Below, piece after piece: positions 11,394 to 22,910 of a DNA stretch of 64,000 nt (positions are counted from its first letter, which is position 1; every line of letters starts with the position of its first letter). The notes beneath the pieces are model-generated. The model saw only the letters and a program-made list of their open reading frames with translations, was not told where the DNA came from and did no database searches. The translations under genes and the position numbers were made by a program. The stretch spans positions 99,858 through 163,857 of the forward strand of contig JAFEMH010005415.1 of assembly GCA_022495995.1 (NCBI GenBank), written 5' to 3'. This DNA is from Adenophora triphylla var. japonica. Taxonomy: Eukaryota > Streptophyta > Magnoliopsida > Asterales > Campanulaceae.

Positions 11394-13428
11394 ATGATGG
11401 GGCAAGATAAGGCTACGCCTTCCAAGACGGCTCAGAATCTAACGTTGGCAACCCCTAATGCTAAGGAAGCTCGAGCGGGGGCGGGATCTGAAAGAGAGGT
11501 GGAGGTCCATACTTCAGAAACCAACTCCAGCGTTAGGCGGGCTAGGGAGCAGGAGGAAAGGGTAAGAGTGGAGAGAGCCAAGGCAGTGGTTGAAGGGCAA
11601 GTTTCCGCGAAGTCAAAAAATGCTGAAGTAAGAGAAAGGATTGAAAAGCTGAGGGCGGATAATGAGGCGTGGATGTATGTTCTCACCAATAACCAACAAT
11701 TAAAGGAGTTACATGTGGAGCCTTCCCATATTCCTGAGGGGTTATTGAATGGGCAGGCGGGAAGGTCTCATGTCGGCGGGCAAAATCGAGAGGTTAGTGC
11801 CAGTGTGGCTAATAGGCCAAGGCGGGATATGGATATGCCGCCACCTAGAAGATTGGGAGAAGACCGCAGGCGTGAGGACGGCGTTGAAACCAGGAAGAAG
11901 AAGAGAAAGAGAATATACCATAAGGCGGGCAATTCTAAGGAAGAATCTTATTATTTCGAATATGATAGCAATGAATCCAGTGGATCATCTCATGACGAGG
12001 GGCGTATTCCTGGTCAAGGCCGTTATGACAAGGAAAGGACTTAGTCATTGCGACATCATGATGTTAGGCGGCATCGTGAGAGGTTACCGCGGGATGAGCG
12101 ACGCCGGCAAGAGAGGAAAGATAAAGAATATGAGAAGGAAAGGGAACGGAGGGCCGCAGAGGCGGCAAAGGCTGTTGAAGTCGAAAAGCTTGCAGAGGCC
12201 ATGAAAGCTGCAGAAGTGGCCAGGGCTAATGAGAGGGAGAAGGCTAAGAAAGAAGAGGAGGAAAAGTTGAAAAATGAGATGGCTGAGATGGCAAAGAAAA
12301 TTAAGGAATTAGAGGCGGGAATAAAGAAAGTGGAAGGAAAAAAGCCTTTTTTTTGGCTCCTTTCACTCAGAGTATCAAAGGTGTCGCCCCAGACCCAAGC
12401 TTTCGCATGCCAACTTTATCAAGTTATTCAGGAAAGTCTAGAGCAGTAACTCATGTTGGAGGATTTGAAGCAACCATGTCATTTGCTGAAAATGAAGCGC
12501 TTGTGTCGAGCTTTGGTGAGCACTCTGACAGATCATGCATTGGATTGGTTCTTAGCACAGCCCGAAGATTCTATAACGGGATATCAAGATTTCAGGGAGA
12601 AGTTCTTGGCGAGATTTAGTGCGTCGGGATCACAACCAGTTCAAAAGACGGAGTTGTGCAGTCTTAAACAAAAGGATGGAGAGGGGATTGGGACTTTCGC
12701 AGAACGGAGTTCGTAGGAGTGGCAAATCAAGTCCCTGACATCGCTCAAGGCGAGATAATTATGTTGTATAACACCAGTTTGTAGCCAGGTCACTTTAAGC
12801 AGGAGCTAGGAATGAGATTGCCAAAGACTACGGGGGAGTTATATGAAAGAGTCCGGGGATTTTGTAGTGGAGCTAGAGTTAAGACAAAGGGGACTTCGAC
12901 AAATCATTTGTCAAGAAAGTGGCGAGTGAAAGGGTGGAGGTAGTGCGAGATGATAGGAGAGGATTTGGCGACAATAGAGGGGCAAATCAGGCGGGAGGAA
13001 GCAGAGGCCATGGAGATGGGCGTACGGGGGGTCAGAGAGAGTTCAATCCAAAGACAGACATTAAGTATAGCCGGCTGAACACTCCTATCAGCGAGATTCT
13101 GAAGAAAGTAAATTTGCCCAAACCTTTTCCTATTACACCAGGAACTGGTCCGGCTAGAGATCAGAATAGTTATTGTGAGTTTCACAAGGATAAGGGGCAT
13201 AAGACTGATGATTGCTATAACTTGAGGAGGTTGATTCAAGGAAAGATTGATAGAGGTTTTCTGCAGGAGTATTTGGAGGAGAATGTTGGGCGGGATAATC
13301 AGCGTAGGCCAGAAAGAAATTTAGTAGATGTCATCCATGACCCATTGCCCAGTGTGTCTCAATTGAATACCCAAATCATGACTTTGACGCATACGTTTGA
13401 TGTTCCTCGCTTTCCCGCCGCAAGATAG
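11394..13428 (+). pseudogene. Degraded gag of the Tat element
   Basis: Starts ATG at 11394. The N-terminal part is charged and coiled-coil-like (Glu, Lys, Arg and Ala rich). An in-frame TAG lies at 12042-12044 and TAA at 12447-12449. A T-run at 12346-12354 shifts the frame, and further shifts follow. The retrotransposon-gag core is recognisable near 12500-12700 (LDWFLAQPEDSI, FREKFLARF). The C-terminal motif CEFHKDKGHKTDDCYNLRRL (13174-13233) is the usual zinc-knuckle-like end of Tat gag. It cannot make one protein as it stands. Confidence 0.85.
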
Positions 13429-14507
13429 GGTGATCGGTTTCTCTAGCGAGAATTAGGCATTACCAAGAGCCGTGGGAGTCGGCCAATTATCATAACCATG
13501 TATCCAGGCAATAATATTGTGCGGCGAGTTATGGTGGACTCGGAGCTAGTAGGAACGTGCTTTATTATGATGCTTTTAAGAGGATGAATTACACAGAGGC
13601 AAATTTGGTGACTCATAAGGGATATCTTGAGGGCTTTACTAACCACTCTGTTAAGGTTAAAGGTACGATTATGTTGGATGTGGAAATTGGTGAAGGAAAG
13701 TTGGCGAGATGCGAGAATATTGAATTCATGGTAATTGACCTTGTGTCTCCTTATAATGCTATAGTGGGGATCCCATTCATGTTAAGCTTTGAAATGGTTT
13801 TGTCAATCCCCCATCAGAGGGTGAAGTATCCCACCACCAATGGGATAGGTTGCCTGAAGAGTGAGGCGGTCACCGTGGTTAGAAAGCAAAAGGAGATGCT
13901 GAAAGCTAAGACGGAGAGTACAACTTCGATAACTTCCAAAGCGGAATCTAGTCAGTTGAAGATAAATATGGTTAAGATTGTAGAAGTGGAGAATAGTGAA
14001 CCAAATTGGATCATGACGGAGAGTATGAGAAATGGAACTGCCATGGTGGCCGAAGCGACAAACCAAGTTTCAGGGCAGGCGAGAAAGGTGTTCGGAGGAA
14101 AGCGAGAAGTGTGTATGGTGGATGAACGGGAATTTGATTCTGAGTCTAGGCGAGAAAGAATGAAGGAGGATGCAGATTGGCGAGATATAGAGTATGGCAT
14201 GGTGAGGCAGAGTGATGATGAGGAAGAAAATTGTTGGGCAATGGAAATGGTGAATGCTACGCCCAATATAAGTTACGCCAGGGTTGTAAGGCTAGTCAAT
14301 ATGGAGGAGCCAAGAATTGAAGAGGTGGTTGAGGGAAATGTTAAAGTATCTATCGATGAATCAGATGATGATTATGAAACCATTGAGGTGGAGGACGCTC
14401 AGGGGCGACCTACTGGTAATGTCTTTGCTGATTCCAAAAGTCGGCTCCCAGTGAGTACGAGGAAAAAGAAAAAGAATAGAAGTGGAAACGCTGCGGGTGC
14501 GGGATGA
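13429..14507 (+). pseudogene. Protease region of the Tat element
   Basis: The first part reads RPIIITMYPGNNIV and then a decayed Asp-Ser active-site stretch (MVDSELVG, about 13530). A 316-codon open frame follows from 13557, with the protease-like C-terminal half (VIDLVSPYNAIVGIPFM; the family has a YNAILGRP-type motif) and a long acidic linker. The frame breaks at the active site, so activity is unlikely. Confidence 0.7.
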
Positions 14508-15883
14508 GCCGGATATCAAGCGGGAGAAGAGTTGGAGGAGGTAGAAATCAATTGTTATTTTCCCGAAGCGAAGGTGAAAGATTGGCAAGCAATTGTCGCG
14601 GGATGAGCGAGAAGCTTTGGTTGATTTTTGAAGGAAAATTTGGATGTATTTGCTTGGAGATCGGAAGACATGAAGGGTATTGACGAAGTGTGGCTACGCA
14701 TTGTTTGAACGCCGATCCTAATGTGGAGCCATTTAAGCGAAGGTAAGACATTTGTCGCCAGGAGAAAGAGGTGGCGTGTTGGAGGAAGTGGAAAAGGCTG
14801 TTGAAGGCGGGAATAATTGAGAAAATTCAATATCCGGTTTGGTTGGCTTGTCCGTGATGGTTACGAAGTCAAACAAGAAGTGGAGAATGTGCATTGATTT
14901 TTGACTTGAATACGGCATGTCCCAAGGATTGCTATCCTTTACCCAAGATTGATAAGTTGGTGGATTCCATTGCTTTGGTCACGGAGTTTTCGGTTTTATT
15001 GATGCTTATTCGGGATATCACCGGATTAAGATGGCGGAGGAAGATAAGGCGAAAACGGCGTTTAGGACCCCAAAGGGAAATTTTTGTTACAAGATGATGC
15101 CATTCGGCTTAAAGAATGCGGGCGACGTATCGAGGATGGTGAACGAGGTGTTGAGTCTCAAATTGAGCGGAATATAGAAGCATACATTGATGACATGGTG
15201 ATCAAGACTAGGGAAAACAACCACTTGTTGGATCTCGCTGAAACTTTCGAGAGCTAAAGAAGGAATTCAATGAAGCTGAATCCTAGCAAATGCACATTTG
15301 GCGTTACGGCTGGAAAGTTTCTGGGGTTTTTGGTTAACAGGCGTGGGATTGAGGCCAACCCCGAAAAAATTCAGGCATTGTTAGACATGTCACCACCAAA
15401 ATCTATCCGCGAGATTCAGCGGCTGAATGGGAGGATCATTGCCCTCGGGAGGTTTATTTCGAAGTCGGCGGAGAGATGTTTGCCGTTCTTCAAGGTGTTG
15501 AAGGGCGGGAAGAAATTTGAGTGGAGCGAGGAATGCGGAGCAGCTTTTGAGGAAATGAAATCTTATTTAGGGAAGCCACCATTATTGAGTAGCCCTGTGG
15601 AGGGGAAGAATTGTTTGTTTATTTGGCGGCCTACGACTACGCGGTTGCCGCAGTGTTGGTGAGGGAAGATGGGGGAATTCAAAGGCCTGTATATTATGTA
15701 TCTAAGGCATTGAGCGAAGCTGAGTCGAGATATTTTAATGCAGAAAAGTTAGCATATGCATTGGTGGTGGCGGCGAGAAAGCTAAGGGCATATTTTGTCG
15801 CTCATACAATTATTGTTTTGACTGACGCTCCTTTAAGGAAGATTTCTTTGCGGCCAGCCCGGATTACGCGGGAAGACTCTTGA
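14508..15883 (+). pseudogene. Reverse transcriptase and RNase H of the Tat element, frameshifted
   Basis: Fragments in several frames. ACPKDCYPLPKIDKLVD (about 14923-14973) is the Ty3/gypsy RT block; AYIDDMVI (about 15184-15207) is the catalytic YxDD region. From 15270 comes MKLNPSKCTFGVTAGKFLGF and the connection domain, and from 15611 an RNase H part with ALSEAESRYFNAEKLAYAL. Frame changes lie near 14900, 15060-15270 and 15640. The reading is decayed, so RT would have to be supplied in trans. Confidence 0.85.
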
Positions 15884-17796
15884 AGTGGTCGATTGAGTTG
15901 ACAGAATTTGACATCAGATATGAATCCCGCCGAGCTATAAAGGCGCAAGCATTGGCAGACTTTATTGCTGAGACTTCATTTACTAAGTCTCAAGCAGAAA
16001 TGATGGTAGAGCGCGGGAAGAAGAGGGCAAAGAAGCGAGTAACACCAAGTCTAGTCCAGGAAAAGGAGAGGCCGTCGGATTGCTGGATTTTACATGTAGA
16101 TGGTTCATCCGCAAAAGATAGAGGAGGAGCGGGAATGGTGCTGGTATCGCCAGACTTGGGATGTGAGTATAAGAAAGCTTTCAGGTTCAAGTTCCCTGTA
16201 TCTAACAATCAGGCGGAGTATGAGGCGTTGGTGGCGGGAATAGAGTTTGCTCGTAACATTGGTGTTAAGAATATTGTAATTCACTCTGACTCTCAGCTCA
16301 TCGTGAATCAAGTGCGGGGAGAGTATGGGGTGGTGAATTCATATCTGATAAAGTATTGCAAATTGACGAGAAGCATTTTGGGTAGTTTCGAGTTTTGGGA
16401 ACTTGTGCAAGTTGATAGGTCAGAGAATTCAAAGGCTGATGCGTTGAGTAGGTCGGCGGGAAGCGAAGAAAACCAAGCTGCTGAGGAGCCCTTGGTGGAA
16501 TATGTGGACATGCCGGCAATTGATAGGCCCATGGTCATGAAGATAGGGGAGGCAGAAGCAAGTTGGGTTACTGATATGAAAGATTTTTTAGAAAAGGGTG
16601 AATTGCCGCTTTATGAAGAAAGAGCTAAATTAATAAAGGTGACTTCTCCGCGGTTTACTGTGCAGGATGGAATTCTATATAGAAGATCTTTTTCAAAACC
16701 ATTGATGAGGTGCATAGAGCCAGGAATGGTGGCCAAGGTTTTGTTTGAAATCCATGAAGGTGTTTGTGGTGGTCATCCAGGGGCGAGATCCTTGGCGGAG
16801 AAGGTGTTGTTCCATGGCTATTATTGGCCGAGCTTGAGGAAAGATGCTGAAGAGTATGTGCGGAAATGCGAGAAATGCCAAAAGTTTGGAAATATACCGC
16901 GGCAACCCGCCACTGAGCAGACGCCTATTGTCGCAACATGGCCTTTTGATATGTGGGGCATAGATTTGATTGGGCCATTCCCAAAGGCCAAGGGAGGATG
17001 CCAACATGTAGTCGTGGCTGTTGATTATTTTACAAAGTGGACGGAGGCGAAGGCTCTGGCGACAATAAGCGAAGACAATGTGATTAAGTTCATTCAAGAA
17101 AACATTTGGTGCAGATATGGGTTACCCAGGGCCATTGTCTCTGATCATGGAACACAATTTGGTAAGAAATTTGCAGCGGAGTGCCAGAGGATGAATGTGA
17201 AGCATTGGATGTCGGCGGTGTACGGGCCGCAGTCTGATATTCGAGCGGAGGCGGCAAACAAGCAAATTATTGCCGCTTTACGTAAGAATCTGGAAGGAAG
17301 AGGCGGCGCATGGTTAGAAGAGTTGTCAACTGCATTATGGTATGTAAGGACCACTATAAAAGGCTCAACTGGTGAAACGGCGTTTGCTTTGACCTATGGA
17401 TCTGAAGCCATGGCACCGGCAGAGATGGCTCTGCCGACATATCGGGTAACTTATTATGATGAGGCGAGAAATGGCCAACGGCGATGTAACGACCTTGATT
17501 TGGTTGATGAAAGGAGGCTGCAAGCAAGAATGAGGATGGTAAATTATAAGCAAAAGATGAAGGTACAGCATGATAGGCGGGTTAACAAGAGGTCTTTCAA
17601 TGTAGGTGATTGGGTGCTAAGAAGTGCAGAAGCCACGGGACCCAAACCAGGCTTTACCAAGTTGAATGAAAAGTGGGAAGGGCCATTTAAGGTGTCTCAA
17701 GTTATTCGAGAAGGGACTTATCGGCTGAGAAAGCAGGATGGCGAAGAATTGAAGAATGCTTGGAGTGTTGATCATCTGAAGCGTTTTTATCAATGA
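15880..17796 (+). CDS. Archaeal-type RNase H plus integrase ORF of the Tat element
   Basis: Open frame of 638 codons. Residues 1-30 are the end of the first RNase H. Residues 70-190 form a second RNase H with D74 (HVDGSS), E113, D137 (IHSDSQL) and D187 (KADALSR). Residues 290-335 hold the integrase zinc-binding H292, H299, C330 and C333. The catalytic core has D362 (GIDLIGPF), D422 (VSDHGTQF) and E457 (AEAANK), spaced D-59-D-34-E. Then comes a basic C-terminal region ending near SVDHLKRFYQ. All catalytic residues are present, in contrast to the wrecked RT upstream. It would normally be the end of a gag-pol polyprotein, so the start is arbitrary. Confidence 0.9.
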   Translation: MKWSIELTEFDIRYESRRAIKAQALADFIAETSFTKSQAEMMVERGKKRAKKRVTPSLVQEKERPSDCWILHVDGSSAKDRGGAGMVLVSPDLGCEYKKAFRFKFPVSNNQAEYEALVAGIEFARNIGVKNIVIHSDSQLIVNQVRGEYGVVNSYLIKYCKLTRSILGSFEFWELVQVDRSENSKADALSRSAGSEENQAAEEPLVEYVDMPAIDRPMVMKIGEAEASWVTDMKDFLEKGELPLYEERAKLIKVTSPRFTVQDGILYRRSFSKPLMRCIEPGMVAKVLFEIHEGVCGGHPGARSLAEKVLFHGYYWPSLRKDAEEYVRKCEKCQKFGNIPRQPATEQTPIVATWPFDMWGIDLIGPFPKAKGGCQHVVVAVDYFTKWTEAKALATISEDNVIKFIQENIWCRYGLPRAIVSDHGTQFGKKFAAECQRMNVKHWMSAVYGPQSDIRAEAANKQIIAALRKNLEGRGGAWLEELSTALWYVRTTIKGSTGETAFALTYGSEAMAPAEMALPTYRVTYYDEARNGQRRCNDLDLVDERRLQARMRMVNYKQKMKVQHDRRVNKRSFNVGDWVLRSAEATGPKPGFTKLNEKWEGPFKVSQVIREGTYRLRKQDGEELKNAWSVDHLKRFYQ

Positions 17797-18125
17797 AAAG
17801 TTGTAGCAATCTTTGTAGTTGCATCTTTTGATTTTTGTTCTAGATAACAAAAGCTACGTAACTTTCTTCTGGGGTCATGTGTTTTTGCTTACATCACATT
17901 GACGGGAAAGTTGTGTAGAATTTGCCAATCTAGCATGATGTAACTCGTAAACATGATGGAAGGAGGCAGGAATTATTCAGCGACATACTGTTTTGTGATT
18001 ATCATTTTAATTAAGATTTGACAAGTTTTCTGTTTTATGAAACAGTTATTGGAACGGCGAGATTAGAAAAGTGAAGGTGGTCAAGGAAGCCACTGTCATA
18101 AGAAATAAAAGAAATTTGACAAAGG

Positions 18126-18137
18126 GGGGGGGGGGGC
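18126..18137. repeat. G-run before the 37-bp array
   Basis: A run of about a dozen G residues between the integrase ORF and the repeat array. Its length in the raw read may be unreliable. Confidence 0.6.
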
Positions 18138-18185
18138 GACAACGGAGGCACGTCGAGAAAGGCGAGAAATGTCGCGCACACACAA

Positions 18186-18980
18186 ATGGATGCGGCGTCT
18201 TGGTTAGAGCAAGTCGCCCAAATAGATGCGGTGTCTTGGTTAGAGACCAAGGCACCAAATGGATGCGGCGTCTTGGTTAGAGACCAAGTCGCCCAAAAGG
18301 GATGCGGTGTCTTGGTTAGAGACCAAGGCACCAAATGGATGCGGCGTCTTGGTTAGAGACCAAGTCGCCCAAAAGGGATGCGGTGTCTTGGTTAGAGACC
18401 AAGGCACCAAATGGATGCGGCGTCTTGGTTAGAGACCAAGTCGCCCAAAAATGGATGCGGCGTCTTGGTGAGAGACCAAGACACCAAATGGATGCGGCGT
18501 CTTGGTTAGAGACCAAGTCGCCCAAAAGGGATGCGGTGTCTTGGTTAGAGACCAAGGCACCTAATGGATGCGGCGTCTTGGTTAGAGACCAAGTCGCCCA
18601 AAAGGGATGCGGCGTCTTGGTTAGAGACCAAGTCGCCCAAAAGGGATGCGGTGTCTTGGTTAGAGACCAAGGCACCAAATGGATGCGGTGTCTTGGTTAG
18701 AGACCAAGACACCAAATGGATGCGGCGTCTTGGTTAGAGACCAAGTTGCCCAAAAGGGATGCGGTGTCTTGGTTAGAGACCAAGGCACCAAAATGGATGC
18801 GGCATCTTGGTTAGAGACCAAGTCGCCCAAATTGAGGCGGTGCATTGGTTAGAGACAGCACATGGATGCGGTGTCTTGGTTAGAGACCAAGGCACCAAAA
18901 TGGATGCGGCATCTTGGTTAGAGACCAAGTCGCCCAAATTGAGGCGGTGCATTGGTTAGAAACCAAGACACCAAATGGAT
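18186..18980. repeat. 37-bp tandem array with a hairpin in each unit (about 21 copies)
   Basis: Units of 37-38 bp read ggatgcggcgtcttgg, ttagagaccaag, then a spacer alternating gcaccaaat with tcgcccaaaag. Each unit holds CTTGGTTAGAGACCAAG, a 6-bp stem with a 5-nt loop. The two spacer types often alternate, giving a higher-order unit of about 75 bp. Tat-clade elements often carry tandem repeats between the integrase and the 3' LTR. The open frames through the array are by-products of its periodicity. Confidence 0.92.
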
Positions 18981-19392
18981 ACGCCGAAAATTGTCGCATC
19001 AAATAGTTGGCGAGAATCTACACTTGGGAGTGAGGCTGCCTAAAGACAAGCCTCACTTTTTTGAAGGGAGTAGTATGTATATAGAGATAAGATGAAGAGG
19101 AGCAATCTTCGATGAACTATCGAAGCAAAATTAGAACTATCAAAAGAAAGTCATGCGACATGAGATACACAAAGAAAAAGTTTAAGGTAAGTCATAAGGA
19201 ACCAAGCATAAGACAAAAGTCGCAAAGCTGTGACAATCAAGTAATTACAAGTTGTTTAGGCACAAAGGCCAATCATCCAGATCAAAGAAAGAAACAAAAG
19301 ACAGAAATTGAAACGCAGAAAATAAACATTGTTTGTTACAAACCAAGAACAAGTTAAAAGTTTGGTGACAACCATAAAATACAGGGATAAAA
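18981..19392. other. Spacer between the repeat array and the antisense gene
   Basis: No supported gene. A short hairpin, gaggcttgtc-type (gtgaggctgcctaaagacaagcctcac, about 19030-19057), could act as a terminator-like structure at the end of the antisense transcript; this is inference. Confidence 0.3.
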
Positions 19393-22282
19393 TCACTGGG
19401 CATTATAGGCGGCGTTGAGGGCGTCTTTCTTTTTCTGAGATAGATCAAACCAAGCGGGAATTATATTGTCGGCACTAATGGCGGGAACGGGCCATACTGG
19501 TTTGCCAAGCACCGCGTCCTCCGCTGCCAATTGAGCTAGATCTTCATCACTGTAAGGCACAAGGGAATGCCCCGTGCGACTTAAGTCACTAAAGATGGTC
19601 TCTGAGCCCCATTGTGCTAGTCTGGCAGGGGTAATGGCGGGATCAACTTCTGCGGCAATGGTCCTGAGAGTATGAAGGATCGCATTATCAAATGCGTCCA
19701 TTTCATCAGTTTCAGCCTTGGACTTAGCCAGCTTGAGATCTTCTCTGAGCTTGGTAACTTGGTTGGCCTTGACAAAGTCTGCATCTCTAAGCCGCTTATT
19801 TTCGGCTTCAAGGTCGGCAAGCTTAGCAGTGTCAACCTTATTCTTCTCATTCTCCGCGGAAAGACGAGCAAGTTTATCTTCTGCATCTTTATTTTTCTTC
19901 TCAAGCTCCTCCAACCGTGTTTTTCCCGCCGCCAGGTCAGCCTCGGCCTTGGTTTGCAAGTCTTGGAGTTCTTTGATAGTGGTATCCCGCCTGGTAACCC
20001 TCCGCCTATAAAGATTCCGCTCACGTTCAGCCTCAGTGAGTTCTCCCTCTAGCTTAATGCATTTGTTGCTTAGGCCCAAAAGAGTGCTGCTAGCCTGAGA
20101 GATACAAGACGACAAATAAATGTTTAAGGCTTAAAAGTTAACTAGAAAAATTTAAGTGTTAGGAAAAGAGAGTAAAAGTATCTTACAAGGGAAAGTTGGA
20201 TTCCTGCGTGGTAAGTGGAATGGGCGGGGTGCTCTCCTTCGACATAAGCAACCTGGTCGGCATCACTTGCTCGCTTGAGAGCGGTGGAGTCTAGCAAACA
20301 GGGAACTGTGTCCAGTCGCTCTGTAATCAACCCCTTAAGCTTGGGGACTTCATTGGCTTCCCGGCAGAGAGCCACCATTCCTTCCTCGTTCGCGGGAATT
20401 TGGAATCCTTCTTCTAACCAGCTCGGTCGGCGGCGGGGATGATGGCGAGAAGAGGAAGGACGATGTGGGGAAGAGGCTTGATCAGCGGTTGGCCCAGTTT
20501 CGTTGGCATGGGGGGAGAGCGGGATATCATTCACCGCAGGGCTTTCTACCCGAACCTCTTCAGCATTAGCTCCTTGATCTTCATGAGGAGCATCTATCTC
20601 AACCTCGCCTTGAGGCTCTTCTCCTTCTTCTTGGTTTTCTTTTTCTTCTTCATCTTCCAAGTTCAGAGATTCAGGAGGATTTGCTTGAGCTTGAGTGGAG
20701 GCGGAGGTTCGTTGTCGCTTAGGGTGTCTGGGATTGGTAGAAGGAGCCCTCCTGCGAGGATTTTCGGGAATAACCCGCTCATCCACTCCCGATGTCGCAA
20801 TGGGAATGACTAAGTCAGAAGGTTGGGCTTTAAGGCTGGCATTTCTGGCCGCGGCCAAACGCTTTGCCTGCTGTTCTGAGGTGCCTTGAGCCAATCTTTT
20901 CTGATTCATACTCATGCTGCGATGAACTGAGAAGAAAAGTATATTAAGAAATCAGCGACATTAAAGAAAGTCATAAGTAAAGAAAAGCAATAAGTGGAAA
21001 GGACCATACATAGAACTTCTCGCATTGCGCGACAAACATTCTGGCCATTCCCGCATATTGTGCATTCGGAGCTAAATTTAGCTCCTGAGTGAAGTTCCCA
21101 TCCCGGCCAAGGAAAAGTATGCTCAACGGCCACCCTAGGAGGCAAGGGCAGGAAATTGTAAGAAAGCCCCACTTGGCTCAGTAGGGAGTCATCAGCTAGA
21201 ATTTGCTGCCATGAGAAGCGAGGGGTTGAGGGATCGGCGGGATTGTTGTCAGTAAGAAGCTTAACCATTTTTCCCTGCAATCTTTTCTCATCCTCGTCTA
21301 AGGACCATTTCTTATCAACTTTAGGGTGAATCCCCTCAAGATCAGTAGGGAGCGTCCAACCAACACGAGAAATTATGAATAGCGGGTTGCTCTGCCAGTT
21401 GTGAACTTTGGAAGGAAGAGGGGTTAGGATTTTGGGTTTCTTGAATTTTAGCGACATACGAAGTTCGTTTGTCTGCTTGTCTTTTTGTGCATAACCCGTA
21501 AACATGTCCATTAGGAGGTGAAGGGTGGGTTCCCACCTAAGTGCGCGACAAACAACTATAAAACAAGTCAGAACCCTTATGGCATTGGGATGGAGCTCGG
21601 CTATTGCCGCGTTAGCTTTGAAAAGGACCAGAGAGATGAAGGGGTCAACAGGAATCCTAAGGCCCGCTTCTAATTGTGACGGGAAAACCACTATACCATC
21701 TTGTCGCCGACGGATGGAGAGTAGCGACATGTCACCATCGTAGTTAGCTATATGGTAATTTAAGTGGTCTATATGGTATTGGGTATGAAAGGGGGTGATG
21801 TGAGAGTTTGTCAAAGGGTCGTTTCCCGCCAGGTTAGAAGTAGAGGGATTATTGGTTAAATTTGATTGTCCGCCAGCAGAAGTTGAGGCGCCAGGAGCTC
21901 CGAAGTTAGACATCTCACCTGAATCAGAAGAAGAGACAATTTGTTTATAACGAGATCTATTTACTAAGGATCTCGCAGCGAGAAAGTCAGTATCTGAACT
22001 ATCAGAATAAGTAGGAGGACCATAAAAGCGACAAAGGTGTTCGCAGAGCTCACGAGGAGTGAAAAATATTTGGGACATGGGGGCTGAAGAATGAAGAAAA
22101 CACTTGCCCCTAACCTCTACTGCGGCAATTACGGCGGGATCTACCCTGCTGACTCTGAGACAGTTTACCAAATCATCTCGTGGGATTCTCGCCCAGATGC
22201 CCCTAGTCAAATAGTAAATACCCCCAGTCTTTTGACATTGGCCATACCTAACTTTTCTAAGACAGTTCTTAAACCTAGCCAT
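19393..22282 (-). CDS. Antisense three-exon gene of the Tat element (putative gypsy-type transposon domain)
   Basis: Minus-strand exons 22282-21010, 20926-20187 and 20094-19393, with introns of 83 and 92 bp that have GT..AG ends and restore the frame. The joined reading frame is about 904 codons without a stop. Exon 1 holds a region FPSQLEAGLRIPVDPFISLV, then a Leu/Ala-rich stretch. It resembles the plant domain called putative gypsy type transposon (Transposase_28). Exon 2 is acidic, proline- and serine-rich, with RRR/KRQR basic patches. Exon 3 is a long coiled coil (LEELEKKNKDAEDKLARL). Antisense ORFs after pol are known in the Tat clade; their function is not known. Intron calls rest on sequence alone. 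Confidence 0.75.
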
Positions 22283-22910
22283 GGCAGCGAGTAAAAACTT
22301 AAGAAAAACAAAGGAAACTGAAAATCAAAGAGAATACCTGGGAAATAAGAAGGGTCGTTGATGAAGTCAAAGATGGATTGCAAGTTCGTCGGAATGTTTA
22401 AGGTACAGCCAAAGGGTTTACGATCCAGGATGGATAGGTGGGTAGATCAAGCTAAAAAGCAGATGCTTGCAAATGATTTTCAGTGGGAAGCAGAGATCAA
22501 GTCAATGGAGGAAGGAGAAATGTAGGGGACGATGGTAAATCTGGTTCGCCGAAAAATTGGTGCGGTGACCGGAAATCGCCTGAGGAAGCAGAGGTAAGGA
22601 AGACGAAAAAAGATAAAAGTGAGGAGGGGGGAGGTTATTTATAAGGGAAGGAATATCAAGGGGTTTTTTGAGGCCCCCCAAATTTTTGAAATTCCCCCCT
22701 AATTAATGATTTCAAAAATTCAAAAAGTCTTTTCAGATGTCACTTCATAACCGCCTGATGGTTGAGTGGTTTTAAGCATGGCACGTGGCATACAGGTGTT
22801 AGGACCTTGGATATTTCGTAAATACGGCCGAAATTCATGCGGGAAGTAGCGAGAAGCCTAAATTTCTCGCCTGGAACATGAATGATCCAGGTCTCGAAAT
22901 TGGGGGCTAC
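22283..22910. other. Promoter-side region of the antisense gene and 3' untranslated region of the element
   Basis: About 630 bp without a gene. It should contain the promoter of the antisense gene and ends with the polypurine-like tract before the 3' LTR. Confidence 0.35.

Noticed and set aside
18035..18845. Minus- and plus-strand ORFs with WSLTKTPHPF or GCGVLVRDQ repeats
   Set aside because: The repeat length (37-38 bp) and high GC keep frames open by chance; there is no start context or domain.
18186..18980. A CRISPR-like array of 37-bp repeats with inverted cores
   Set aside because: There are no variable spacers: the whole unit repeats, with two recurring spacer types. The setting is a plant retrotransposon.
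19672..20052. Plus-strand ORFs of about 100-126 codons opposite the antisense coiled coil
   Set aside because: They are shadows of exon 3 of the antisense gene, whose minus-strand frame is longer and splices in frame.
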